Shown here piece after piece: positions 18,156-25,038 of a stretch of 33,930 bases of DNA. Below the pieces are notes generated by a model that was not told the origin of the DNA, did no database searches, and saw nothing but the letters and a program-made list of their open reading frames with translations. Both the position numbers and the translations under genes were made by a program. Source of the DNA: an uncultured Eubacteriales bacterium (lineage in GTDB: Bacteria > Bacillota > Clostridia > Christensenellales > UBA1242); the NCBI GenBank assembly GCA_949841245.1, contig CATKYT010000001.1, positions 74,906 through 108,835 of the forward strand, read 5' to 3'. Each line of letters starts with the position of its first letter. The stretch's first letter is position 1.

Positions 18156-18178
18156 TATAATGCTTTTTTCTTATTTTA
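18143..18178 (+). terminator. Intrinsic terminator after the Ca2+-ATPase gene
   Basis: An 11-bp perfect stem (18143-18153 with 18160-18170), a 6-base loop (aatata) and T-rich downstream sequence. The left arm codes for the last residues of the ATPase, and the TAA stop spans the stem-loop boundary. The A-rich left arm makes it potentially active in both directions. Confidence 0.8.
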
Positions 18179-18198
18179 TATATTTTTTTAAATACATT

Positions 18199-18227
18199 TT
18201 GCAATTTTGATGAAGTTGTGATAAAAT
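18199..18227 (+). promoter_or_regulatory. Promoter of the holB-ricT-trmN6 operon
   Basis: TTGCAA (18199-18204), 17-base spacer, TAAAAT (18222-18227), with an extended TGA directly before the -10. The holB ATG begins seven bases after the -10, exactly where transcription should start, and no Shine-Dalgarno sequence is present, so the mRNA is probably leaderless. Confidence 0.65.
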
Positions 18228-18233
18228 CATTAT

Positions 18234-19190
18234 ATGAATCTAACAGAAGTTTTAAAAAAGCAAGACTTTTTTCAAAATATCGTTAAAAAGAAACAAGATG
18301 GCATGCTTTCCAATGCCATAATGTTTTTTTGTGAAGATTCATTTACAAGTAAAAACATTTTAATTTTGACTGCATTGCTTTTGGAATATCAAACATTTGA
18401 ACTTTTTAATGAACAAAGTGCAGAATATAAAAAAATTGAAAGTGGAGTGGATTTGGATGTCAAACTTTTTCCTAAGGATGACGAAAGAATTAAGGTTGCT
18501 GATTCCAATGAAATTGTCATTGATGCTTATGAAAAACCTGTAAATTTGCAAAATAAGATTTACATTTTGCAGAATTTTGATGACGCCACAGAAGAAGCAC
18601 AAAACAAACTTTTGAAAGTTTTGGAAGAACCACCGAAAAATGTCTATTTTCTTTTAAGTGCAAAGAGTGAAGAAAGGGTTTTACCAACCATCAAAAGTCG
18701 ATGTGAGAAAATTAAAATAAATCCACTTCTTGATGAAGAAATAAAAAGCATTTGCAAAGATGAACTTGCAGTTGTTTTGGGTAATGGATTTGTTGGCAAA
18801 ACATTGGCTCTTGAAAGACAAAGTAATTTAAAAGAAATTGTTGATTTTGGTGTAAGCACTTTTTGTGAGCTTAAAAGCAGTAAGCAAGTTGTTTTGTTTT
18901 CGAAAAAGTTTTTGTCATTTAAAAATGATATCAAGCTTGTTTTGGAAGTTATGTCTTTGTGCATTGAAGACATTTTGAAATTAAAATGTGAAAGTGAAAC
19001 TTTATGCCGACTTAAAAGATATTTTTCGGATTTAAAAGAAGTTGAACCAGAGTATTCTGTTCGGGCGCTTTGTGAAATTTCAAAATTAATATCACGCTTG
19101 CAAGAAAAAATGGAGTTTAACGCCAACTTGACAGTGGCGATTGATAATTTCTTATTAAAAATTTTGGAGGTTAAGTATATATGCAAATAG
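18234..19190 (+). CDS. holB: DNA polymerase III delta' subunit (HolB), degenerate ATPase site
   Basis: Clamp-loader subunit that helps load the beta sliding clamp at replication forks. The 318-residue protein has the delta'/AAA+ core: an ILQNFD...A Walker-B-like strand, NKLLKVLEEPP (124-134), and the SRC motif (Ser155-Cys157) supplying the arginine finger. The N-terminal region, where relatives carry a P-loop, reads CEDSFTSKN and has no GxxGxGK[TS]; the zinc-binding Cys cluster of typical delta' is also missing. Loss of ATP binding is normal for E. coli delta', but losing the zinc module is less usual. The gene starts the operon, apparently leaderless, and overlaps the next gene by 10 bases. 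The family call rests on the LEEPP and SRC motifs and on the ricT-trmN6 neighbourhood. Confidence 0.85.
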   Translation: MNLTEVLKKQDFFQNIVKKKQDGMLSNAIMFFCEDSFTSKNILILTALLLEYQTFELFNEQSAEYKKIESGVDLDVKLFPKDDERIKVADSNEIVIDAYEKPVNLQNKIYILQNFDDATEEAQNKLLKVLEEPPKNVYFLLSAKSEERVLPTIKSRCEKIKINPLLDEEIKSICKDELAVVLGNGFVGKTLALERQSNLKEIVDFGVSTFCELKSSKQVVLFSKKFLSFKNDIKLVLEVMSLCIEDILKLKCESETLCRLKRYFSDLKEVEPEYSVRALCEISKLISRLQEKMEFNANLTVAIDNFLLKILEVKYICK

Positions 19191-20002
19191 AAACAGTTGG
19201 AGTCAGATTTAAAAATGGCATTCATGTTTATTCTTTTGACCCAAATGGCTTAAAACTTAAAAACGGTGATTATGTTTTGGTGGACACGGAAAAAGGGACA
19301 GACCTTGGAGTTATTGTGAAAGAAAACGAAATGATTGACCCTAATACTTTAATGTATCCACTTAAAAAGGTTGTCAAGGTTGCTGATGAAGCAACAGTCA
19401 AGAAAGCGGAAACTTATGATAAGGAAGCTGAAAAATTTTATCCAACTGTGAAGAAGATTGTTAAAGAATGCGGTCTTGACATGAAGATTGTCAAAGTGGA
19501 AGCAAGTTTTGATAACAGTCGTTATATAGTCAATTTTTCTGCTGACAACAGGGTGGATTTCCGTGAACTTGTGAAAAAACTTGCTGAAACGATGAAAAAG
19601 CGTGTGGAACTAAGGCAAATTGGAAATCGTGATGAAGTAAGAATGCTTGGTGGTTTTGGGCCTTGTGGAAAAATTTGTTGTTGTGTTCAAAACATGGGAG
19701 AATTTGACCATGTTACTATGAAAATGGCAAAAAACCAGAATCTTTCTTTAAATCCTGCAAACATAAGTGGACTTTGTGGAAAACTTATGTGTTGCATTTC
19801 TTATGAAAATCCGGTTTATTTGGAAGCCATTAAATCAATGCCGAATGTTGGAATGCAAGTAAACACAAAAGATGGACGAGGAACAGTTGTTTACAACAAT
19901 TTGTTGAAACGCGAAGTAGATGTAAAGTTTGTCAATGGCGATGACAGCGAAATAAAAACTTACCCATTGGAACAAGTAAATTTTAAAAGGGTAGAAAAAT
20001 GA
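19181..20002 (+). CDS. ricT: PSP1-domain protein RicT (YaaT-like)
   Basis: PSP1 superfamily protein. In Bacillus subtilis RicT works with RicA and RicF as an Fe-S-binding complex that promotes RNase Y mRNA processing and affects competence, biofilm formation and sporulation. The 273-residue sequence starts with the usual VGVRFK strand and GDYVLVDTEKGTDLG. It carries the Cys-rich signature FGPCGKICCC (Cys162, 166, 167, 168) and SGLCGKLMCC (Cys199, 204, 205), the likely cluster ligands. The start ATG follows GGAGG (19166-19170) at ten bases and lies inside the end of holB, suggesting translational coupling. Its stop TGA overlaps the trmN6 start (ATGA). No RicA or RicF gene is in the window. Confidence 0.92.
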   Translation: MQIETVGVRFKNGIHVYSFDPNGLKLKNGDYVLVDTEKGTDLGVIVKENEMIDPNTLMYPLKKVVKVADEATVKKAETYDKEAEKFYPTVKKIVKECGLDMKIVKVEASFDNSRYIVNFSADNRVDFRELVKKLAETMKKRVELRQIGNRDEVRMLGGFGPCGKICCCVQNMGEFDHVTMKMAKNQNLSLNPANISGLCGKLMCCISYENPVYLEAIKSMPNVGMQVNTKDGRGTVVYNNLLKREVDVKFVNGDDSEIKTYPLEQVNFKRVEK

Positions 20003-20730
20003 AACTGACAGAAAGTGAAAGGTTGGAAGACTTGCAATGCAAAGGACTGAAAATAATTCAAGATAAAAATCTTTATGCTTTTACTTCTGACAGTGTTGTG
20101 TTGGCAAATTTTATTAAAACCAAACAAAAAGATGTGGCTGTTGAAATCGGTGCGGGAAGTGGAGTTATTTCATTGTTGGTTCAGGCAAAAAACAAACTTG
20201 AAAAAATTATAGCATTTGAAATTCAACCAGAAATGGCTTGTTTATGTGACAAAAACATCAAATTAAACAAATTGGAAAATTTAATTGATTTACATTGTGA
20301 TGACGCAAAAAATTTTGAAAGTTATTTTCCAAAAGCCAGCGTTGATGTTGTGTTTTGTAATCCACCTTATTTTAAACCAACCAACTTTCCACAAAGCGAA
20401 ATTAAAAAAAATGCCAAAGAAGAAATTAAGTTAAGTTGCACAGATTTATGCAAAGTGGCATGTGAAATGTTGAAAAACGGCGGAGATTTTTATTGCTGTT
20501 ACTTAGCAGAACGCAGTGTGGAATTGTTGTGTGGTTTGCAAAATGTCGGTCTAATGGTGAAAGAAATGTTTTTCACAGAGAATGGCAAAGGTCAAATTAA
20601 ACTGATTGTTATAAAAGCCGTTAAGGGAGCAAAATTTGGTGTTAAGGTTTTGCCAAATCTTATTACCAATGACGAAAACGGGGATTATTTGCAGACACTT
20701 CATACAAAAAATTACTTAAAAAATAATTAA
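19999..20730 (+). CDS. trmN6: tRNA1(Val) adenine-N6 methyltransferase-like (TrmN6/YabB)
   Basis: Class I SAM-dependent methyltransferase. The glycine-rich SAM loop VEIGAGSG is at residues 48-55, an acidic residue after the next strand is present (FEIQPE), and the catalytic N6-methyltransferase motif NPPY is at 121-124. YabB/TrmN6 enzymes methylate A37 of tRNA1(Val) in E. coli; the Firmicutes homologue is assigned by similarity and by its place after holB-yaaT. Length 243 residues, as usual. ATGA overlap with ricT. In B. subtilis yabA (initiation control, YabA) sits between yaaT and yabB; here it is absent. A hairpin spanning the stop codon follows. Confidence 0.88.
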   Translation: MKLTESERLEDLQCKGLKIIQDKNLYAFTSDSVVLANFIKTKQKDVAVEIGAGSGVISLLVQAKNKLEKIIAFEIQPEMACLCDKNIKLNKLENLIDLHCDDAKNFESYFPKASVDVVFCNPPYFKPTNFPQSEIKKNAKEEIKLSCTDLCKVACEMLKNGGDFYCCYLAERSVELLCGLQNVGLMVKEMFFTENGKGQIKLIVIKAVKGAKFGVKVLPNLITNDENGDYLQTLHTKNYLKNN

Positions 20731-20745
20731 AACTTTTTAAGTAAT
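20711..20745 (+). terminator. AT-rich hairpin around the trmN6 stop codon
   Basis: A perfect 12-bp inverted repeat (20711-20722 with 20734-20745) with an 11-base loop that contains the TAA stop of trmN6. The stem has only two G-C pairs and no clean T run follows (atataataatttta), so termination may be weak. It still marks the operon end, and a new promoter begins 15 bases later. Confidence 0.45.
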
Positions 20746-20759
20746 ATATAATAATTTTA

Positions 20760-20787
20760 TTGACTTTTACATACTATTTTTTATACA
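20760..20787 (+). promoter_or_regulatory. Promoter of the glycosyltransferase gene
   Basis: TTGACT (20760-20765), 16-base spacer, TATACA (20782-20787; TACAAT at 20784-20789 with an 18-base spacer is an alternative). The start ATG at 20806 is preceded by a modest Shine-Dalgarno TAGGTG (20795-20800). Confidence 0.55.
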
Positions 20788-20805
20788 ATCAAATTAGGTG
20801 AAAAT

Positions 20806-22092
20806 ATGGTTCAAATTTTTAACATAGCAAATATAGTTTTTTATTGTTTATTCGGCTTGTCTGTTTTTCTTATGTTGTTTAGAGTTGTTTTGCATCTCAT
20901 GGGATGTGGAAAAGCGAAAAAATTTCCAGAAGCAAAAGAAAATCACAAATATGCAGTTTTAATTCCTGCCAGAAATGAATCGAAAGTAATCGGGCAACTT
21001 TTAAAAAGCATAAAAAATCAAACATATCCACAAGACAAACTTGACATTTATGTAATTGTTGAAAGCATGGATGACCCAACAGTGGAGATTTGCAAAGATT
21101 TTTCAAATGCACAAATCTTTTTAAGACAGCATCTTGAAAGGAAGGGTAAAGGTTATGCTTTGGATGAATGCTTTGAAAAAATTTTAAGAGAACAAAAAGA
21201 TAAAACTGAAAAATATGAAGCATTTTTCATATTTGATGCAGACAACATATTAGACAAAGATTATTTTCAAGAAATGAACAAATGTTATGATGCAGGCTAT
21301 GATGTTGGATGTGGCTATCGCAACAACAAGAATTGGAATGACAATTGGGTGTCTGCTTGCAGTGGTTTAGTGTTTACAGTGTTTTCAACTTTCAAAAACA
21401 AACCTAAGGCGAAATTAGGTTTTGGTGTTCAAGTGACAGGAACAGGTTTTTATGTTTCATCAAAAATCATTGAAAATCTTAATGGTTGGAAGTTTAACAC
21501 CTTAACAGAAGATTATGAATTTACTTTATATTCAATCTTAAACAACTATGACAGCACATACAATGAAAAAGCCATGTTTTATGACGAACAACCAACAAGT
21601 TTAAAAGTTTCTTGGAAACAAAGGCTTAGATGGTGTAAAGGTTTTAATCAAGCAGGAAAAATTTACAATTCAAAAATGTTTAAGGCGTCGCTTAAAAACA
21701 AAACAGTGAAGTCGTTTGACTTATTTGACAACTCTTTGTCTATTGTTCCGCTTGTTGTTTCCATTGCAACACTTCTTATTTATGGTTTGTTTAACTTGGC
21801 ACTTTGGATTGTTGCTGTTTGTTTAAAAGACCCAAATTGGCTTTGGCCAATGGTTGCATTCTTAGGTGTTGCGGGCGGGTTTTATTTGCTTATGGCTCTT
21901 TACACTGCTTTCTTATTCGTTGTTGACAGAAAGAAAATTAAGATTAAACCAATCCGTGCGTTTGTGGCATGCATTACCAATCCATTTTTTATGAGCCTTT
22001 ATCTTCCAATCGTTGTGCAAGCAATTTGCACAAAACATGTGGAATGGACACCAATTGCTCACACAAAAGTAATGACAGAAGAACAGAACTAA
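20806..22092 (+). CDS. Membrane glycosyltransferase, family 2 (processive type)
   Basis: GT-A fold glycosyltransferase using a nucleotide sugar, catalytic domain facing the cytosol. Of 428 residues, about 5-28 form an N-terminal membrane helix. The catalytic domain begins YAVLIPARNES, has the DxD motif (Asp144-Ala-Asp146), the acceptor-site TED (234-236) and QRLRW (272-276), the Q(R/x)xRW signature of processive enzymes such as cellulose, hyaluronan and poly-N-acetylglucosamine synthases. Two or more helices follow (about 305-370) and another near 390-410, a layout consistent with polymer synthesis and export. The sugar cannot be told from sequence. The gene is a single transcription unit: its own promoter upstream, a terminator around the stop codon, and no polymer-modifying neighbours. 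A glycolipid glycosyltransferase remains an alternative. Confidence 0.85.
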   Translation: MVQIFNIANIVFYCLFGLSVFLMLFRVVLHLMGCGKAKKFPEAKENHKYAVLIPARNESKVIGQLLKSIKNQTYPQDKLDIYVIVESMDDPTVEICKDFSNAQIFLRQHLERKGKGYALDECFEKILREQKDKTEKYEAFFIFDADNILDKDYFQEMNKCYDAGYDVGCGYRNNKNWNDNWVSACSGLVFTVFSTFKNKPKAKLGFGVQVTGTGFYVSSKIIENLNGWKFNTLTEDYEFTLYSILNNYDSTYNEKAMFYDEQPTSLKVSWKQRLRWCKGFNQAGKIYNSKMFKASLKNKTVKSFDLFDNSLSIVPLVVSIATLLIYGLFNLALWIVAVCLKDPNWLWPMVAFLGVAGGFYLLMALYTAFLFVVDRKKIKIKPIRAFVACITNPFFMSLYLPIVVQAICTKHVEWTPIAHTKVMTEEQN

Positions 22093-22112
22093 CTGTTCTT
22101 CTTATTTTACTT
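22077..22112 (+). terminator. Intrinsic terminator enclosing the glycosyltransferase stop codon
   Basis: A 10-bp perfect stem (22077-22086 with 22093-22102) and a 6-base loop (aactaa) whose last three bases are the TAA stop, followed by T-rich sequence (ttattttactt). The left arm codes for the final Glu-Glu-Gln residues. Confidence 0.75.
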
Positions 22113-22173
22113 AAAACAGAAAAAATCGTAAACTTAAAAATTGCCATTGTGGCAAAATAAGGAGAAAAATTTA

Positions 22174-22758
22174 ATGGAAAAAATTATTTTGGCATCCAAC
22201 AACAAACATAAAATTTCAGAATTTAGGCAAATGCTTAATTGTGAAGTGCTTTCTTTGGAAGACATAGGTTTTAATCAAGAGATAATTGAAGATGGAAAAA
22301 CTTTTTTTGAAAATTCGTTGATTAAAGCAAAAGCCGTTTCAAACTTTTTGAAAAAGCAAGGAATTGTTGCAAATGTCATTGCAGATGACAGTGGTCTTTG
22401 CGTAAACTCATTGGGTGGTCAACCAGGAGTTTACAGTGCAAGATATGCAGCTGAACATGATGATAAAGCCAACAGACAAAAATTACTTCAACAACTTGAA
22501 GATAAGTCTGACAGAAGTGCTTATTTTGTTTGCATGATTGTCAAACTTTTCAGTGATGGGCATTATGTTTCAGTTGAAGGCAGAACATATGGAAACATCT
22601 TAACCGAAGAAACAGGAGACACTTCTTTTGGTTATGATTGCTTGTTTTTTTCTGATGACCTTAAAAAGTCTTTTGGACAAGCGACAAAAGAAGAAAAAAA
22701 TGCCGTTTCACATCGTGGAAGGGCATTAAAAAAGTTGTTGGAACTTAAAGAAAATTAA
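22174..22758 (+). CDS. rdgB: dITP/XTP pyrophosphatase (RdgB/HAM1 family)
   Basis: House-cleaning enzyme that hydrolyses dITP, ITP and XTP to monophosphates, keeping deaminated purines out of DNA and RNA. The 194 residues show the family signatures: ILASNNKHK at the N-terminus, ADDSGLCVNSLGGQPGVYSARYA in the middle, SFGYDCLF (usual form GFGYDPxF; Cys replaces Pro here) and SHRGRAL near the end. The start is ATG 22174, with AAGGAG at 22159-22164; an upstream in-frame TTG at 22141 lies before the Shine-Dalgarno sequence and would add unconserved residues. The stop overlaps the stop of the convergent DUF805 gene, and no terminator separates the two. Confidence 0.93.
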   Translation: MEKIILASNNKHKISEFRQMLNCEVLSLEDIGFNQEIIEDGKTFFENSLIKAKAVSNFLKKQGIVANVIADDSGLCVNSLGGQPGVYSARYAAEHDDKANRQKLLQQLEDKSDRSAYFVCMIVKLFSDGHYVSVEGRTYGNILTEETGDTSFGYDCLFFSDDLKKSFGQATKEEKNAVSHRGRALKKLLELKEN

Positions 22759-23117
22759 GTGTAATAATTGCTTGGACGAGTTACAAGAAATAAATACCAA
22801 AAAATTCCGACAATTGGAATAAACAAAACCCAAATATAAAAACCACTTTTCCCTATGTCATGCATTCGGCGAATGATAAGTGAAATTGATGGAATAAGTT
22901 CAACCAAACAAAATAAGGTGAAAATAATCATCATGGCTATGCTGAATGCTGTTATGGTCTTTTCAAGACAAGTCAAACTGATGATAAGTAATGCCAGCAA
23001 AATAACCATTATAATCGCGTTTGAAAGCACTCCAAACCAAAATTCTTTGCGGTTTGATTTGCCTTCAAAATCAAAGGTGCGCGACCAAAAAAGATAGAAA
23101 CCTATTCCAAGTGACAT
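22755..23117 (-). CDS. DUF805 family membrane protein
   Basis: Small 120-residue inner-membrane protein of unknown function. The family hallmarks are FWSRTFDFEGKSNRKEFWFG near the N-terminus, RRMHDIGKSGFY before the last helices, and a short charged tail. About four hydrophobic segments are visible. Upstream of ATG (23115-23117 on the plus strand) no usual Shine-Dalgarno lies at proper distance; AAGG is about 13 bases away. An AATAAT -10-like hexamer ends seven bases before the ATG, but its -35 is poor. The 3' end overlaps rdgB tail-to-tail by 4 bases. Confidence 0.85.
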   Translation of the reverse strand: MSLGIGFYLFWSRTFDFEGKSNRKEFWFGVLSNAIIMVILLALLIISLTCLEKTITAFSIAMMIIFTLFCLVELIPSISLIIRRMHDIGKSGFYIWVLFIPIVGIFWYLFLVTRPSNYYT

Positions 23118-23153
23118 GCAAACATTATTACCTTAAACAAAATATTTACACAT

Positions 23154-23178
23154 AAAAAAAGAAGATTTAATCTTCTTT
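23154..23178 (-). terminator. Intrinsic terminator with the YjdF-like stop codon as its loop
   Basis: Reading the minus strand, a 9-bp perfect stem (AAAGAAGAT paired with ATCTTCTTT) flanks a 3-base loop that is exactly the TAA stop codon of the upstream gene, followed by a run of seven T. The final Lys-Glu-Asp codons form part of the left arm. Confidence 0.8.
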
Positions 23179-23952
23179 CTTTTTATTTTCATCAATTTTT
23201 TCAATAGTTTGTTCATTTTCCAAAGGTTTTTCATCTATTTCATCATCTACCAAAACATTATCTGTTAAGTTTTCGTTTTGTTTATAAGAAGATGTAAAGT
23301 CTTTTATTATGCTTCCCATAACCAAATTTTTCCCAGTCTTTTTGTGTATAAGGAAGTGTAAACAGAAAACAATTGCACCGCCAAAATTGCAGATTAAATC
23401 AAACATTGTGTCGGTTACGGGCGTGATATATTCGCCAGTGATGACTTCAAGCGGTTTTCCTTGTGCTTGTTGATGGAAAAGCATATCGCTTGAAAACTCC
23501 CAAATTTCCCAAACAGCACCGCAAGCCAACGATATGGCAAAACAAACAATCATTGTGTAAAGAATTTTGTGAGAATTTATATCGCTGAGTTTGCAAATGA
23601 CATAAAGTCCGATAATTCCGCCAACATATCCGAAAATGGAATGAGCAAGTTTATCATACCAATTTGTAATGTTGTAAAGATAGAACACACTTCCAATCAA
23701 AGATGCAAAAATCATGTATATGATGAAGAATGTCACAATAAAGTCACTTATTTTCTTATGAAAGAAAAGGTCAAAAACAATTGGCACAAGAAATAAAAGT
23801 GCCGAACCAAAAGATGACCAAAGGCGATTATAAGGGTCATATTTTGAAATTAAAAGATATAAAAACAATCCAAAACAGCCAAGTGCCAAAATGCCTGAGA
23901 TTGAAAGCATGGCAATTCTAAGTTTGCTGTAAACACGATTTTTGAAATTCAT
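23167..23952 (-). CDS. Polytopic membrane protein, DUF2238/YjdF-like
   Basis: A 261-residue membrane protein of unknown biochemical role. Residues about 12-35, 42-62, 70-92, 100-122, 130-155 and 185-205 are hydrophobic. The family-like motifs are WYDKLAHS in the middle, GAVWEIWEFSSD after the fifth helix, and DTMFDLICNFGGAI in the last helix; the conserved Asp, His and Glu in membrane-proximal positions resemble YjdF/DUF2238. The last about 50 residues are hydrophilic and strongly charged (many Glu, Asp and Lys), probably a cytosolic tail. Start ATG with AGGAG seven bases upstream; it follows the Nudix gene by 15 bases and is probably co-transcribed with it. A terminator overlaps its stop. 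Confidence 0.75.
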   Translation of the reverse strand: MNFKNRVYSKLRIAMLSISGILALGCFGLFLYLLISKYDPYNRLWSSFGSALLFLVPIVFDLFFHKKISDFIVTFFIIYMIFASLIGSVFYLYNITNWYDKLAHSIFGYVGGIIGLYVICKLSDINSHKILYTMIVCFAISLACGAVWEIWEFSSDMLFHQQAQGKPLEVITGEYITPVTDTMFDLICNFGGAIVFCLHFLIHKKTGKNLVMGSIIKDFTSSYKQNENLTDNVLVDDEIDEKPLENEQTIEKIDENKKKED

Positions 23953-23967
23953 GATTTTCTCCTGTTA

Positions 23968-24438
23968 TTAAATATTCCACATTTCTGTTGTTTTAACATC
24001 ATATTGTTTATTTTTTAATGTTTGATTTACTTGTGACTTTATCTTTTCCCACCATTTTTTTTGTGTTGAATAAGTCAAAATTTCTTCCACTTTTTCAATA
24101 TCAGTCCAAATCAGTGTGTGAGTGTCTGTGCAGGTGTTGTCACTTTTTCCAATATCTTTTGCAAGAAAATAGTGACAAACACATTTGTAACCAACGCTGT
24201 CTACATAATGTTCTATGACAGCAGGAATTTCACTTAACAGTTTGGCATCGCGTTTGGTTTCTTCTGCCGTTTCTCTCAAAGCGGTTTCGATAAGACTTTC
24301 TCCTTTTTCGCAATGGCCTTTTGGAAAGGAATAATCATTTCGATTTTCTCTGAAAATCAAGGCAATTTTTTCACAATTAAAATCAATCAATATGCATCCT
24401 GCTTTTTTAATATCTTCTGTTTCCATCGTTTTCATCAT
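23968..24438 (-). CDS. Nudix hydrolase
   Basis: Hydrolase of nucleoside diphosphates linked to another moiety. The Nudix box Gx5Ex7REUxEExGU is at residues 41-63: GHCEKGE then REtaEE at 55-60 (the usual Gly after EE is Thr61). The metal-binding glutamates 56, 59 and 60 are present. Length 156 residues, one domain, similar in form to diadenosine-polyphosphate or MutT-like enzymes (YSFPKGHCEKGES); the substrate is not predictable. Two ATG codons stand in tandem (24438 and 24435 on the minus strand), and there is no Shine-Dalgarno sequence. The promoter -10 ends four bases before the first ATG, so the mRNA probably begins at the second. Followed by a YjdF-like gene after 15 bases. Confidence 0.88.
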   Translation of the reverse strand: MMKTMETEDIKKAGCILIDFNCEKIALIFRENRNDYSFPKGHCEKGESLIETALRETAEETKRDAKLLSEIPAVIEHYVDSVGYKCVCHYFLAKDIGKSDNTCTDTHTLIWTDIEKVEEILTYSTQKKWWEKIKSQVNQTLKNKQYDVKTTEMWNI

Positions 24439-24442
24439 TAAA

Positions 24443-24471
24443 ATTATAGCAAAATTAAATTATTAACACAA
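24443..24471 (-). promoter_or_regulatory. Promoter of the Nudix-YjdF operon
   Basis: On the minus strand: TTGTGT (24471-24466), 17-base spacer, TATAAT (24448-24443), with an extended TGC directly before the -10. The hexamer is perfect. The start codons of the Nudix gene begin five and eight bases downstream, so a normal transcription start gives no leader. Confidence 0.65.
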
Positions 24472-24543
24472 ACAAAATCAGAATGTGTGTCAAACTTTTT
24501 GTGTTTGGAATAAATTATATTGAATAAGTTTAGGAGATTTTTT

Positions 24544-25011
24544 ATGAGTTGTTGCGGTAATCATCCAAATCCAATTTTTTGTCCATTTTCACTTGATTGC
24601 ACAGGTAATCAAGTCATTAATCCAGAATTTGTGGAAGATTTTGGATATTTCAACAACACCACACCAACCATTGTGTCGTCACAAGAAGTTATTGGTGTAA
24701 ACATGGCTATGATTCGCGGTGGCACAATTTCTCCATCTAATTCAAGTGTCAAGCTCAATGCAGGTGTCTATGAAGTAACTTATTTGGCAGGTGGTGTTAT
24801 TACTTCCGACCATATAAGTGTTAAACTTACATTAAATGGTGTTGATGTTGACGGTTCTGTTTTGTATTCAACTGATGACACCAATGAAGTAAACAACCTA
24901 ACTCAAAAGATTATGCTTGTTGTTCCTGTGACATCAACTCTTTCTCTTGTTAACAACACTTCAGAAAGTCTAAATTTCTTATATGCCAGCATCGTGGTTA
25001 GAAGAAGTTAA
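24544..25011 (+). CDS. Small BclA-C-like (TNF/C1q-fold) protein with Cys-rich N-terminus
   Basis: A 155-residue protein. Start ATG 24544 with AGGAGA (24532-24537) six bases upstream; an in-frame TTG at 24520 precedes the Shine-Dalgarno and is rejected. The N-terminus MSCCGNHPNPIFCPFSLDC has four Cys (3, 4, 13, 19) and no signal peptide. From about residue 48 the sequence follows the pattern of the C-terminal jelly-roll of BclA-type collagen-like proteins: G-T-I at about 60, LNAGVYEVTY, VKLTLNGVDVDGS, then LVVPVTSTLSLVNNT and ending ASIVVRRS. That domain normally forms trimers at the tip of exosporium or surface filaments, but here the collagen Gly-X-Y part is missing. A role in a spore or cell-surface layer, cross-linked through the N-terminal cysteines, is inference. 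Confidence 0.7.
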   Translation: MSCCGNHPNPIFCPFSLDCTGNQVINPEFVEDFGYFNNTTPTIVSSQEVIGVNMAMIRGGTISPSNSSVKLNAGVYEVTYLAGGVITSDHISVKLTLNGVDVDGSVLYSTDDTNEVNNLTQKIMLVVPVTSTLSLVNNTSESLNFLYASIVVRRS

Positions 25012-25038
25012 AAAGTTTTTAAATACAACAAAATTCTC

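Noticed and set aside
18644..19225. 193-residue minus-strand ORF opposite holB
   Set aside because: The plus strand has strong HolB motifs and operon structure; the antisense protein is Ser/Leu/Lys-rich with no family resemblance.
22141..22173. Upstream TTG extension of rdgB
   Set aside because: The extension precedes the AAGGAG Shine-Dalgarno and adds residues before the conserved ILASNN start.
23118..23150. Leaderless promoter for the DUF805 gene
   Set aside because: AATAAT ends seven bases before the ATG on the minus strand, but the -35 region matches badly and a distant AAGG could serve as RBS; too weak to add to the other three cases.
24520..24543. Upstream TTG extension of the BclA-C-like gene
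   Set aside because: The strong AGGAGA at 24532-24537 lies within the extension and correctly serves ATG 24544.
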